Translations under genes and position numbers: made by a program
Notes under the pieces: generated by a model
Told to the model about the DNA's origin: nothing
The model's input: only the letters and a program-made list of their open reading frames with translations
Database searches by the model: none
From: an uncultured Alteromonadaceae bacterium
GTDB lineage: Bacteria > Pseudomonadota > Gammaproteobacteria > Enterobacterales > Alteromonadaceae
NCBI GenBank assembly: GCA_947503265.1
Contig: CANNDC010000003.1
Coordinates: 372,001 to 436,000, forward strand
Direction: 5' to 3'
Length of the DNA stretch: 64,000 bases
Shown: positions 39,552 to 49,036 of the stretch, in pieces
Position numbering within the stretch: position 1 is the first letter of the stretch
How the letters are laid out: every line of letters starts with the position of its first letter

Positions 39552-41012
39552 TCACGTTATTTTATCGCTAACGAGTTTTTTGTACACAAGAGATTCGACG
39601 CTATTTTGTTTAAAACCAAACAATTTCCCCAAGACCAAAAGGCTCATCAAATAAACCAATGCACCCACAGATACTTTCGCTATCAACATCACAAAAAGTG
39701 AGCTAGAAAATTGAGGCAGGAAATAAATGCTTAGACACATTAACACAGCACTCCCCAAAGGGCGCAGCCAAGCTAATACAATTGCCGTTATCGAAAGATT
39801 GATGACTCGGGATACCACCAGCAACACAACAGGAAGGCAACACATTACTGCAATAAACATGCTTCTAGGAAGATCTGCAACATCTCCTAAAATGACTGTA
39901 AGCAATATGGCAATCAAAGATACCGCGTTGCGAAACCACATCAACTTGTTGGACAGACTTTCCTTTTCCATCATCACTAAAAATTGCTCGCTGAAGAACA
40001 TCAATAGTCCGCTTACCATGCCATATAGACTGAACCAAAAGAGCATTGGGGCCGCACCAAACCATTGACTACCTAAAAATACACCAACGAATTCATAGGA
40101 AACCAGTGCTAGTCCTATTCCAACTGGGAGGAATACATAAACAGCGGATGAAAAAGTCAGTTGAATCACGTCTGTAAAATTTTTTTCATCTCTTAGTACG
40201 GCCAAGTTAGGTACCAAACCTCTAATCACTGGGATCAATAGTTCTTTAGTAAACATACCCGCTAAGTTGACGGCAATATGGTAAAGACCAAGAAATTCTG
40301 TCGACGCAATTCGACCAACAACCAGCGCATCTGCTTGGTTATTTATATACCTGCCAACACTTAGTGGCACTGAAACTTTTGCATATCTCAACACCTGTTG
40401 AGAATTAATTAAACTGAGTCTTGGCCGATAGTTATGCAAAAAGTAGCTGACAATTACGCCTATAAAGGTAGACGCAAGAGTACCAATCACAATTGCCCAA
40501 TAACTATTGAGGTAAATAGCAAAAGTGACTGTTAAAATGAGATAGGCGCTGCGGGTATACACAGTGTGAAGAAAATCTATCTTAAAATTTAACTGTTTTT
40601 GCGCAATCCACATTCCGACATTATTAAAACCGAAAATCAATCTAGAAATTGCGAGGAAGTAAATCACTTTTTGCAGCGCTGGCGTTTGAAAAAAATCTGC
40701 TATTTGCCCTGCGAAAAACACGAGGGGAATGGCTATTAAAAACCCTTGTACGATACTCAAAGTCCAAACCGTGTTGTAGGTGTCTGGACAATCTTTTTTG
40801 AGGCGCAAGATATATAAGTTTAATCCGGCTTGGGTCAGCGCATCGGTCAATGCAATGACTAAGGTTGCCATTGCAATTACACCGAAGTCTGTTGGTGTCA
40901 GTAATCTCGCCAAGATAATAGTGGCGATCATGCCGATGAGCTTGGAACCCCACCTGGAAAAAACGGACCATAGAATACTAAAAGCGGTATTCGTTTTTGG
41001 AGTTTCAGCCAT
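39552..41012 (-). CDS. Second oligosaccharide flippase (MOP/Wzx type)
   Basis: A 486-aa multi-pass membrane protein of the polysaccharide transporter family. IIATIILARLLTPTDFGVIAMATL is the standard N-terminal motif, followed by AQKQLNFKIDFLHTV and RYINNQADALVVGR. It has about 12-14 helices. It overlaps the beta-propeller gene by 8 nt and lies in the same minus-strand run as the XrtA core, so it is the likelier flippase for that polymer. Confidence 0.88.
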   Translation of the reverse strand: MAETPKTNTAFSILWSVFSRWGSKLIGMIATIILARLLTPTDFGVIAMATLVIALTDALTQAGLNLYILRLKKDCPDTYNTVWTLSIVQGFLIAIPLVFFAGQIADFFQTPALQKVIYFLAISRLIFGFNNVGMWIAQKQLNFKIDFLHTVYTRSAYLILTVTFAIYLNSYWAIVIGTLASTFIGVIVSYFLHNYRPRLSLINSQQVLRYAKVSVPLSVGRYINNQADALVVGRIASTEFLGLYHIAVNLAGMFTKELLIPVIRGLVPNLAVLRDEKNFTDVIQLTFSSAVYVFLPVGIGLALVSYEFVGVFLGSQWFGAAPMLFWFSLYGMVSGLLMFFSEQFLVMMEKESLSNKLMWFRNAVSLIAILLTVILGDVADLPRSMFIAVMCCLPVVLLVVSRVINLSITAIVLAWLRPLGSAVLMCLSIYFLPQFSSSLFVMLIAKVSVGALVYLMSLLVLGKLFGFKQNSVESLVYKKLVSDKIT

Positions 41013-41997
41013 AGTTGTAAGGAACTATGCCGTAAATAGCATCAATCATTCCGTCAGGTGTTGTATAGGTTTTCTCAACTTTTCGAGATTGCATATTGAC
41101 CTTCACTACGAGGGCATTATTTCCTGATGCGTATTTAAAATTTCCTTGTGTGAGAAACTTCAATCGAGACTTCATACTGGTTTTGCGCAATTTGGAATAA
41201 CCGATATAAAAATCGTCCCCATCTATGTATAACCCGCGACACCAACCCATGGGACGGTTGGCTTCTTTTTCAAAGGGGTCGAATCGTTCCACTAGCTTTC
41301 TGGTTTTCGGGTCACAAATAGCCAACATTCCATCGACCCTTGTGAATATCAATTGTCCATTGTACAAGTGTCCATCATGCACGCTTGTTCGGTGATCTTC
41401 TGTAATACTGATGCGATCTTCGACATTTGACAAATTAACAGCATCTTCTTGAGTGCATCGTGTCACCCAAAGATCGCCTTCCATTTCAAACACATGATTG
41501 GGATGACTGTCATGAGGCCGAGTAGAATAGAGTTGTCTGTAATCGGTCTCTTTGTCGAACCTATGCCAGGGATCCTTGCCCTGAGTATTTATTATTTGCT
41601 TAATTTCACCGCTTTGAGGATCACAAATAACAACATTGTCTAAACCCGTTGACGTAATAGCTAATTCACCGTTAATTAGTGCTACTGAATGAATATTGTG
41701 GAAACAGGGATAAGAAATACTTTTAATCAAGGTCAAGTCTGGCAAAGAGTATTGCAGCACCTCAGTGTCTGTTGGTAACCAAAGATCATCACCGTCTATC
41801 CAACAGCAAGTAAATTGTAGGTTGGGGTGTTCACTTGGATAATTTTCGCCGCCTTCGTCTTTCTGTAGAACCACCTCAAACTGTCCAGTGACTGTATCTA
41901 ATTTCACTAGACGAGCGCTATGGTAATACTTTCCCTCACCCAATTCGAAACCATTGGGTCGTAGACATCCACCAGCGAGTAAAATTTGTTTGTTCAT
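41005..41997 (-). CDS. Cytoplasmic beta-propeller-like protein
   Basis: A 330-aa protein without signal peptide. It contains repeated blade-like segments: DDLWLPTDTEVLQYSLPDLT, ELAITSTGLDNVVICDPQSG, DLWVTRCTQED, LIFTRVDGMLAICDPKTRK and DFYIGYSKLRKTS. HNIHSVALING and SVHDGHLYNG resemble conserved His motifs of propeller lyase-like folds. No enzyme family is recognised. Translational overlap with the flippase gene suggests a role in repeat-unit assembly or regulation. Confidence 0.65.
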   Translation of the reverse strand: MNKQILLAGGCLRPNGFELGEGKYYHSARLVKLDTVTGQFEVVLQKDEGGENYPSEHPNLQFTCCWIDGDDLWLPTDTEVLQYSLPDLTLIKSISYPCFHNIHSVALINGELAITSTGLDNVVICDPQSGEIKQIINTQGKDPWHRFDKETDYRQLYSTRPHDSHPNHVFEMEGDLWVTRCTQEDAVNLSNVEDRISITEDHRTSVHDGHLYNGQLIFTRVDGMLAICDPKTRKLVERFDPFEKEANRPMGWCRGLYIDGDDFYIGYSKLRKTSMKSRLKFLTQGNFKYASGNNALVVKVNMQSRKVEKTYTTPDGMIDAIYGIVPYNYG

Positions 41998-42035
41998 TAA
42001 ACCTGAGCCTTTTATTTTACAAAATACTAATCACA

Positions 42036-43370
42036 TCAAGTGACTACGTTATTTAAATTACTTCTGCCTGTTGCATCCACCACAGCTTTCTTTTCGACAG
42101 CGATGTGAATCGATATTGAGGCCACTAATCCTACAAACGCATAGAGCAAATCAAAGTAAGCCAAACTCACGTTATTTCCTGTCACTCCGTACCCCACTAG
42201 CGCGAGGTTAACTGCACCACAAAATTGTATCAACCAGGGTTTATTATTATCCCTCGCCCACCTTCTATTTTTCAGATTGATTGTAAATGTCTTCCACAAA
42301 ATCATCAGATAAATAAATAATCCAACAAATCCGTGATCACCCAAGACTTGCATATAAATATTGTGCGCCGCTTTTGGCCGCAGGCCATCTGGGATGGGTG
42401 GTGTTTCGATTGGGCCAAATCCTGGGGTAAAGGGTGCGTATCGTCCCCACAAGAATCTATCTTTAACCGCATGGAACCCACCTCCCGTGAGTGGGTAATC
42501 CAACGCTATCATGGTTGAAATTTTCCATGCCCAAAGCCGTCCAATAAAGGAGCCGTCTTGAGTAGCCGCGGTTGACACCGTATTTTGCCTCTCTTTCCAT
42601 TCGCCCGGAGCATAAGCAAAAAACAACGGAATAGCGATTGCCGCAAGAATGCCATAGAGTAATTTTCTGTCAGAAATCCACCAAAAAGCGGCACCAAGTA
42701 GAATCAATCCAATGAATCCGCCCCGAGAATAAGTCCCGATAATCGCCGCAATGTTGAGCATAATCAGAACCAATAAGCCCTTTTTCACTAATATATTTTC
42801 TGTGACATGCCGTAGGTAAATGATAAGGGGGATACACATGTTAATCGCAACGGCTAGGTCATTTCTGTCTTGGATGATACCCGCTTTACCGGTTATTCTG
42901 TGACTACCGCCGGAGATAAAGAACTTACAAGCCTCCATTGCTGCATAAGAGGATACAGAAAGCACGATAGCCCATACAATGGTGTTCACATGCAGGCGTT
43001 TGTGTACCGTCAAGGTGATGAATATGAAGAGTAAAATTACTTTAATGAATTGATTCCAATATTCCCAAACATATTGGGAATAAGAGGTTTGGTTGGTTGC
43101 CGTGGTGAGTAGGGTAAAAAAGGCAAACAACACGACCCAAAAGGTGAGCGGATTAAACTTGTAGTGTTTGTACTTTTGAACAAACGCATAAGAAATAACA
43201 GTAATCGCAACAATAGTTAAATTGAGACGGAAGCTACTGGAGAATCCGAATGTCCATTTTGCCGGTGCTGTGAGTGCAATCCAAACCCAAGCAGCCATTC
43301 CTATCCAAGGACGTTTAAAGCTATAGTAGATAGCGAAAAATAGGAATCCGACTAACAGTAGATCGCGCAC
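42036..43370 (-). CDS. Putative O-glycosylation ligase, exosortase A system-associated (Wzy-like)
   Basis: A 444-aa membrane protein with about 10-12 helices, of the O-antigen ligase/polymerase superfamily and the XrtA-associated subgroup (TIGR03097). FKRPWIGMAAWVWIALTAPAKWTFGF is the recognisable N-terminus. GIIQDRNDLAVAINMCIPL and the large periplasmic loop with PKAAHNIYMQVLGDHG carry the conserved Arg and His of the fold. It probably polymerises or ligates the exopolysaccharide. It belongs to the minus-strand XrtA operon. Confidence 0.88.
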   Translation of the reverse strand: MRDLLLVGFLFFAIYYSFKRPWIGMAAWVWIALTAPAKWTFGFSSSFRLNLTIVAITVISYAFVQKYKHYKFNPLTFWVVLFAFFTLLTTATNQTSYSQYVWEYWNQFIKVILLFIFITLTVHKRLHVNTIVWAIVLSVSSYAAMEACKFFISGGSHRITGKAGIIQDRNDLAVAINMCIPLIIYLRHVTENILVKKGLLVLIMLNIAAIIGTYSRGGFIGLILLGAAFWWISDRKLLYGILAAIAIPLFFAYAPGEWKERQNTVSTAATQDGSFIGRLWAWKISTMIALDYPLTGGGFHAVKDRFLWGRYAPFTPGFGPIETPPIPDGLRPKAAHNIYMQVLGDHGFVGLFIYLMILWKTFTINLKNRRWARDNNKPWLIQFCGAVNLALVGYGVTGNNVSLAYFDLLYAFVGLVASISIHIAVEKKAVVDATGRSNLNNVVT

Positions 43371-43449
43371 TAATCTTCTTCCTGATTATTTGACCACCAA
43401 AAGACATAACAAATGCATATTATATCTGCTAAGAGATACAAGCTATCAA

Positions 43450-44805
43450 TCATGAGATGTCCACCTTGCTAATAACATATCGATATTTGCCTGATTTTTC
43501 TGCCGCTATTTCGGCCACCGATTCGACAATTACATCAACTTGGTCACCCAATCTAGCTTTAAATCCCTGCACAATTAATTCCGTCATTTCGGCAGAAACC
43601 TCCCCCGACTTTGCTACAACTTGCACACGGGTTTGTTGTTTTGATTCCTGAATAATTTTAAACGCCTCTACGCTTTGCATATCGCGTAAAATATAGATCA
43701 AGGACAAGCCATGTAAAATGGTTCCATCTGCTGCTACTACAAAATCAGTGCTTCTGCCTTCTATTGATTCGAGCATGGGCAAGCCCCGCCCACAAGCACA
43801 TTGCTCATCAGACATCACAGCGATATCACCTGTTTTATATCGCACAAACGGAAATTCTGAAGTACCTAAGTGAGTAACCACAATCTCTCCAGACTGGCCA
43901 TTAGGCACTAAATCCCCCTTAGTATCTACGATTTCCACAATGATATCTTCATAGGATAAGTGCATGCCACCGCTTGGACATTGATGGGCAATAAAGCCCG
44001 CATCTCTGCCACCATAGCCATTGGCAACTGGACATCCAAATACCTTCTCAATATTTTCTCTTTGATATGGATAAAGACGTTCCGACGTCACGAAAGCGAC
44101 TTTTATACCCAAATCATCCATTTTGATATTACGTTGCGCTGCAGTCTTGGCTAAAAGATCAAACACCGAAGGATAGCCAAATAGCATGGCAGGCCGTACT
44201 TGTTTTATCTTATGAATAAAGCCGAGAATTTTTTCTTCGGTCATATCAAAAGCAGGAATAAGTTCTGAGCGGAACAATTTGTCTCGAATCAGTCTTACTT
44301 TATCTTGAGCACCGAGTTCAATAGGAGAGCCCCATGCAACAATCTCTTTATCACCAATATCCACATCCCACCAACGGGTAGCTCGCCACTTTTCGGCAAC
44401 GTCATGTGAAACACGCTCATTACCAAGCAGAAAGACCAGAGGCTTGCCACTTGAACCGCCGGTGTTAAATCGGCTCAATGGTCCGGCAGTCTCTGACTTC
44501 AGCTTGTCAAAGTTATCCGTGATTGTCGCCTTATCCAAAAAAGGAAGCTTGGGTAAGTCTTCTGCCCGGTTAAAATCAGCAGGGGTCAAGGAATGCTGTT
44601 TAAATAATTCAGCGTAGTAAGGCACATTTTTAACAATGTCAGCAATGAATTGTTGAAATCGCTTATCTCGGTCTGCTTTCAATTCTGCGGGGCTTTGCCA
44701 CTGGCTTTGTTCTAATGACTTTCGAATAGCAACCGTATCATGATGCTTTAGCTTTTCATGCAAAGGAAAAAACAACTTGGATACAAGCTTAGTATACAAA
44801 GACAT
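43450..44805 (-). CDS. Phenylacetate-CoA ligase/CapK-like adenylate-forming enzyme
   Basis: A 451-aa adenylate-forming protein of the PaaK/CapK group. The AMP-binding motif FNTGGSSGKPLVFLLG, ANGYGGRDAGFIAHQCPSGG and the signature VRYKTGDIAVM are present. An open frame extends to 44868, but the ATG at 44805 has GGAG 10 nt upstream, starts MSLYTKLVSK and follows the previous stop by one base. CapK-type proteins occur in many capsule loci with undefined substrates. It may activate a carboxylate for polymer decoration. Confidence 0.85.
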   Translation of the reverse strand: MSLYTKLVSKLFFPLHEKLKHHDTVAIRKSLEQSQWQSPAELKADRDKRFQQFIADIVKNVPYYAELFKQHSLTPADFNRAEDLPKLPFLDKATITDNFDKLKSETAGPLSRFNTGGSSGKPLVFLLGNERVSHDVAEKWRATRWWDVDIGDKEIVAWGSPIELGAQDKVRLIRDKLFRSELIPAFDMTEEKILGFIHKIKQVRPAMLFGYPSVFDLLAKTAAQRNIKMDDLGIKVAFVTSERLYPYQRENIEKVFGCPVANGYGGRDAGFIAHQCPSGGMHLSYEDIIVEIVDTKGDLVPNGQSGEIVVTHLGTSEFPFVRYKTGDIAVMSDEQCACGRGLPMLESIEGRSTDFVVAADGTILHGLSLIYILRDMQSVEAFKIIQESKQQTRVQVVAKSGEVSAEMTELIVQGFKARLGDQVDVIVESVAEIAAEKSGKYRYVISKVDIS

Positions 44806-44806
44806 G

Positions 44807-45916
44807 TTATTTCTTCTCCAAATTTTGAAGAGCCTGATTATAAGCATCAAGTAACTTACTACTGACATTCGACCAATAAAACTGTTGCGCCGTTTTCAAG
44901 CCATTTTCGACCTGTAATTGACGTTTATCCTCATCTTTCAACAACTGGAAAACGCCGTTTGCGAGCATTTCTGGTTGTCTAGCTTCTACCATAATGGCGT
45001 CATGTTGATGAGTTACCAGTCTGGGGATGCCGCCGACGTTAGTGGTAATCACTGGAACTCCACATGCAAGGGCTTCGATGACTGAATTTGGGCTGTTATC
45101 AACAGTACTCGGATTGATCAAGAAATCTGATTCACGGTAAAGTTCTGCAATTCGATTGCTGTCTAGTCGACCTAAAAAGTCTACATTTTCGGCTACACCA
45201 AGGGTTTCAGTTAACTTAACTAAGGAATCATAATCTGGGCCGCTACCGGCAATAAAAAGCCGAGAATCTGGATGTACCTGCATAATGCTAGCTAAACAAT
45301 GAATGGCGGAGGGGATATCGTAAATGGGCTCTAAATTTCGAGTAACAAGCAGCCTTATTGGTGAAGCCTGACTTTTAATCTGGTCCTGCTCTTTAGGAAA
45401 AAATAAGGATTCATCTAAAACATTGGGCACTACATCGGCTGTCTTATGGTACTCGGCAAACACATCTTTCAGATAAGGGGAAGGGACAATGATGTGGCTA
45501 GCTCGTTTCAACGAGGCATTAACTGTTCTCCATGATTTTGCAAAAAAAGGTTCCGCATGCCCTCCTCTGTAATTCACCAAAATCGGCTTTTTAAGGAAGT
45601 GAGCAGTCCAAACAGCAGGAGCTGCGAAGAGGTGCCAAGACCAGCCTGAATTCGCCATTAAATGAACAACATCGGCTTTTTTTATCTGTTTATATAAATC
45701 AAAAAAGTAAGGAATGAGCCTAAAAAAAGCACGAACGATCGGAATTCTGCCGATAAATCGTGGAGAATAAGGCCGGTTGACAGCGACTAGAGAAACTTCC
45801 GCGCCCGATTGCCTGAGCAATACACCTAACTGCCGAGTTTGATTTGCCATTCCTCCGGCAGGAGGCGGTATTGGCCCCACGAGTAAAACTTTAATGCCCT
45901 TCAATGATTCAAACAT
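44807..45916 (-). CDS. Family 4 glycosyltransferase
   Basis: A 369-aa GT-B transferase. VLLVGPIPPPAGGMANQTRQL is the N-terminal glycine-rich region. RLLVTRNLEPIYDIPSAIHC and INPSTVDNSPNSVIEALACG VPVITTNVGGIP give the GT4 donor site. It overlaps the preceding gene by 8 nt and precedes the adenylate-forming enzyme by one base. Sugar specificity is not deducible. Confidence 0.86.
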   Translation of the reverse strand: MFESLKGIKVLLVGPIPPPAGGMANQTRQLGVLLRQSGAEVSLVAVNRPYSPRFIGRIPIVRAFFRLIPYFFDLYKQIKKADVVHLMANSGWSWHLFAAPAVWTAHFLKKPILVNYRGGHAEPFFAKSWRTVNASLKRASHIIVPSPYLKDVFAEYHKTADVVPNVLDESLFFPKEQDQIKSQASPIRLLVTRNLEPIYDIPSAIHCLASIMQVHPDSRLFIAGSGPDYDSLVKLTETLGVAENVDFLGRLDSNRIAELYRESDFLINPSTVDNSPNSVIEALACGVPVITTNVGGIPRLVTHQHDAIMVEARQPEMLANGVFQLLKDEDKRQLQVENGLKTAQQFYWSNVSSKLLDAYNQALQNLEKK

Positions 45917-47126
45917 TGGTTAATTGCTCGTAAATCGAACTATAGTTGGCGACAGAATTTTGCCAATTTCGTTCTTGCTCAACATAGTGACGCCCATTTT
46001 TGATGACGGTTGCAAACTTTTCTGCTTGAACCGACGTGTCGGTAAATAGGTTAACGACTTGCTTTGCTAAATCTTCACTATCCCCACTTCTAAAAAGCCA
46101 GCCATTATGATTATGTTCGATTAATTCTTTGTGCCCACCAACATCAGAGGCAAGTACAATTTTGCCCTGCGCCATCGCTTCGAGGGGTTTTAGCGGAGTC
46201 ACTAACTCAGTCAATCTCATTGGTTTTCTGGGGTAGACCAGTAAGTCAACAAGACTATAATAATCGCCGACAATATTGTGGGGAACTCTGCCCGGCATAA
46301 TTACGTGTTGTTCAAGTCCAAGTTGCGCTATTTGATTTCGCAAATTGTTTTCTTGTGGCCCACCACCAACCAGAAGCAACACAACATTTGGTATCGATTC
46401 GATAATTTTAGGTAAGGATTCAACAAGCAAATCGAGGCCTTCGTAAGCGTAAAAAGAACCTAAGAACCCTAAAACAGTTTTATCTTGTAAATTGTATTCC
46501 TTTTGCAACTGCTGATTCTTACTAGTAATCAAATCAAACTGTTCAATATTCACCGCATTGGGAATAACCGTAATCTTATTTTCAGGCACGTCTCTGGCCA
46601 GCAAGTCTTGGCGTAATCCCTGACATATAGTCGTCACTGCATCAGCGCGATTGACTACAAAAGTTTCCATTTTTCGAGTTAATCGATATCTAAGATCACC
46701 TTCTTTGCATGTACCATGATCAACCGCAGCATCTTCCCAAAACGCTCTGATCTCATATACCAAAGGCAAGCCTGTTTTCTTGGCTGCTTTTAATGCGGCT
46801 AATCCATTGAGTGCCGGCGAATGGGCGTGCAATACATCGGGTTTCTCAATTTCGATCGCTTCTAACATACGATCTCGCAGAGGATTGACTAACGACAACT
46901 GATTTAACACCGGCAATTTACTACTAAAGCCGTTTGGCGGGGTTGTTCGATAAAACCCTAACCCATCGACTTCCTCGAACGCATTTTCGCAGATGCCTTG
47001 TTTTGCGCTGGTGACGTGACAAGTTTCCCAGCCTCGTGCACGCTGTTGATTCAATATAGAACGCGTTCGAAACGTATAACCACTGTGCAATGGGATTGAA
47101 TGATCAAGAACGTGCATGATTTTCAT
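45909..47126 (-). CDS. XrtA-associated glycosyltransferase (Daro_2409-type)
   Basis: A 405-aa family 4 glycosyltransferase. Its start MKIMHVLDHSIPLHSGYTFR and RSILNQQRARGWETCHVTSAK match the exosortase A-associated subgroup TIGR04063. GFLGSFYAYEGLDLLVESLP and LTELVTPLKPLEAMAQGKIV form the donor site. It lies 3 nt after the amidotransferase and overlaps the next glycosyltransferase by 8 nt. Family membership ties it to the XrtA locus; the sugar is unknown. Confidence 0.9.
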   Translation of the reverse strand: MKIMHVLDHSIPLHSGYTFRTRSILNQQRARGWETCHVTSAKQGICENAFEEVDGLGFYRTTPPNGFSSKLPVLNQLSLVNPLRDRMLEAIEIEKPDVLHAHSPALNGLAALKAAKKTGLPLVYEIRAFWEDAAVDHGTCKEGDLRYRLTRKMETFVVNRADAVTTICQGLRQDLLARDVPENKITVIPNAVNIEQFDLITSKNQQLQKEYNLQDKTVLGFLGSFYAYEGLDLLVESLPKIIESIPNVVLLLVGGGPQENNLRNQIAQLGLEQHVIMPGRVPHNIVGDYYSLVDLLVYPRKPMRLTELVTPLKPLEAMAQGKIVLASDVGGHKELIEHNHNGWLFRSGDSEDLAKQVVNLFTDTSVQAEKFATVIKNGRHYVEQERNWQNSVANYSSIYEQLTNV

Positions 47127-47129
47127 AAA

Positions 47130-49025
47130 CTATGCCTTGTTTTGACGTAAAAACGATTCAAACATCATCAATGTCCATAAAGGTGCACTATTATCTCTGC
47201 GCATAGACAAATGATCGTCAATCAGTGTTCGTAATTGTTTTGGATCAAAATACCCTGAGTTAACCATGCGATCAGACAATATTCCGTCGAACAGTCGTTC
47301 TTTGAGTGGCCCTCTGAACCAGCTATCTAAGGGAACAGCAAATCCCATTTTCTTACGGTATAACACGTCATGTGGAAGATGCGGTTCGAGGGCTTTCTTT
47401 AATGAATACTTGCCTATACCTCTTTCGATATTGTGCGATGAAGGCACGTTAAACGCCCACTCTACATATTTATGATCGATAATTGGCACCCGTACTTCCA
47501 ATGAATGGGCCATGGACGCTCTATCCACTTTGGTCAAGATATCGCCAACCAGGTAGGTTTTCATATCAATGTATTGTGCGATTTTCGCTGGGTCTAAATG
47601 TTGTACTTTGTCGCCGTATTTTCTGAATACTTCCAATGAAGAGTAGCCATTCAAACTAGATTGATATTCATTGGAGAACAGTTTTGCGCGTTCATCGGCT
47701 CTGAGTATTGACATGGAATTGTGATAGCCCTGAACCGTATCCATTGCCATTGATTGAAAGGTGGTTTTAGCGCGCAGAAATTTAGGTGCCCAATCCATCT
47801 TAGGATAAATCTTACCTAGTGGTCCAAATAAGGGTTTACGTAACCCAAGAGGCAACATACTGCGTACTTTTTCTTCTGCTTGGTGCATTTTGTAGCGACG
47901 ATATCCTGCAAACAACTCGTCTCCACCATCTCCGGAAAGCGCTACTGTTACGTGTTTACGGGCTAGTTCACACACTCTAAAAGTTGGGATCGCAGAACTG
48001 TCTGCATAGGGCTCGTCATAAAGGTGCGCGAGGTGGTCCACTAGGTCAAAATCGTCTTGAGAAACCGTTTCTACTCTATGGTTGGTTTTATATCGATCAG
48101 CGACCATTTGTGCATAGTCTGTCTCATCAAACGCTTCGACATCAAACCCAATAGCGCATGTATTGACAGGATCATCCTGTAGCTGTGACATGAGTGCAAC
48201 CACCGCGCTAGAGTCTACACCACCAGATAAAAACGAACCTAGGGGTACATCTGCAACCATGCGAATATCAACGGCTTCCTTCAACTTTTCAATAATTTGT
48301 TCGTCGATTTCAGATTGGGACAAGGCTTGGTATTTATTGACAGGCACATCCCAGTACTCGACCGGTTCGGACAAACCTTTGTCGCCTTTTCTAAGAGTCA
48401 GCTTGTGGCCCGGTGATAATTTGTAAGCATTCTCAAAAATAGTATGGGGTTCAGGTATGTAACCAAAGGTAAAGTAGTCTTCAATGGTAGTGTTTCTGAG
48501 TTTTTTATCGAACAAAGGATGAGCCATGATTACTTTTAGCTCAGAACCAAAAATAAACTCGCCATTTGGAAGCAGCGAATAGAAGAAGGGTTTTATGCCC
48601 ATTCTATCCCTTGCCATGAATAACGTTTCCTTCTCTCTATCCCAAATGGCAAAGGCAAACATGCCTCTCAACTTATGAACACATTCCTCGCCCCATTCTA
48701 GGTAGGCGTTTAGAATCGTTTCAGTATCTCCATGCGTATTGAAGGCATAGCCTTTGTCACTGAGTTCTTTATGTAACTCTTTAAAATTGTATATTTCGCC
48801 ATTGAAGACCACGCATGCTCGCTTGTCTGCACTCAACATAGGTTGAGGACTACCTTCCAAGTCAATAATCGATAATCTGCGATGCGCTAAGGCAACACCT
48901 GGATCAAAAAAGTAGTCACCGGCATCCGGTCCGCGATGAATCTGTCTGTCATTCATTTGGGCAATTAAGTCTGCATCAATTTGAGTTTGATCAGAAAGAT
49001 GAAAAATTCCCGCAATTCCACACAT
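47130..49025 (-). CDS. asnB: Exosortase A system-associated amidotransferase (asparagine synthase type)
   Basis: A 631-aa glutamine-dependent asparagine-synthase-like enzyme (TIGR03108-type). The N-terminal MCGIAGIFHL carries the nucleophile Cys2, and RGPDAGDY and FNGEIYNFKEL complete the glutaminase. The synthetase loop FLSGGVDSSAVVAL is at about residue 265, followed by VALSGDGGDELFAGYRRY and LEVRVPIIDHKYVEW. In XrtA loci it may amidate a uronic acid. It contrasts with the Cys-less paralogue at 37.8 kb. It is 11 nt downstream of the next operon gene. Confidence 0.93.
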   Translation of the reverse strand: MCGIAGIFHLSDQTQIDADLIAQMNDRQIHRGPDAGDYFFDPGVALAHRRLSIIDLEGSPQPMLSADKRACVVFNGEIYNFKELHKELSDKGYAFNTHGDTETILNAYLEWGEECVHKLRGMFAFAIWDREKETLFMARDRMGIKPFFYSLLPNGEFIFGSELKVIMAHPLFDKKLRNTTIEDYFTFGYIPEPHTIFENAYKLSPGHKLTLRKGDKGLSEPVEYWDVPVNKYQALSQSEIDEQIIEKLKEAVDIRMVADVPLGSFLSGGVDSSAVVALMSQLQDDPVNTCAIGFDVEAFDETDYAQMVADRYKTNHRVETVSQDDFDLVDHLAHLYDEPYADSSAIPTFRVCELARKHVTVALSGDGGDELFAGYRRYKMHQAEEKVRSMLPLGLRKPLFGPLGKIYPKMDWAPKFLRAKTTFQSMAMDTVQGYHNSMSILRADERAKLFSNEYQSSLNGYSSLEVFRKYGDKVQHLDPAKIAQYIDMKTYLVGDILTKVDRASMAHSLEVRVPIIDHKYVEWAFNVPSSHNIERGIGKYSLKKALEPHLPHDVLYRKKMGFAVPLDSWFRGPLKERLFDGILSDRMVNSGYFDPKQLRTLIDDHLSMRRDNSAPLWTLMMFESFLRQNKA

Positions 49026-49036
49026 CGTTTATTTCC

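Noticed and set aside
39727..40068. 113-aa plus-strand ORF within the second flippase gene.
   Set aside because: Antisense shadow of a conserved membrane protein; composition follows the flippase codons and no start signal is seen.
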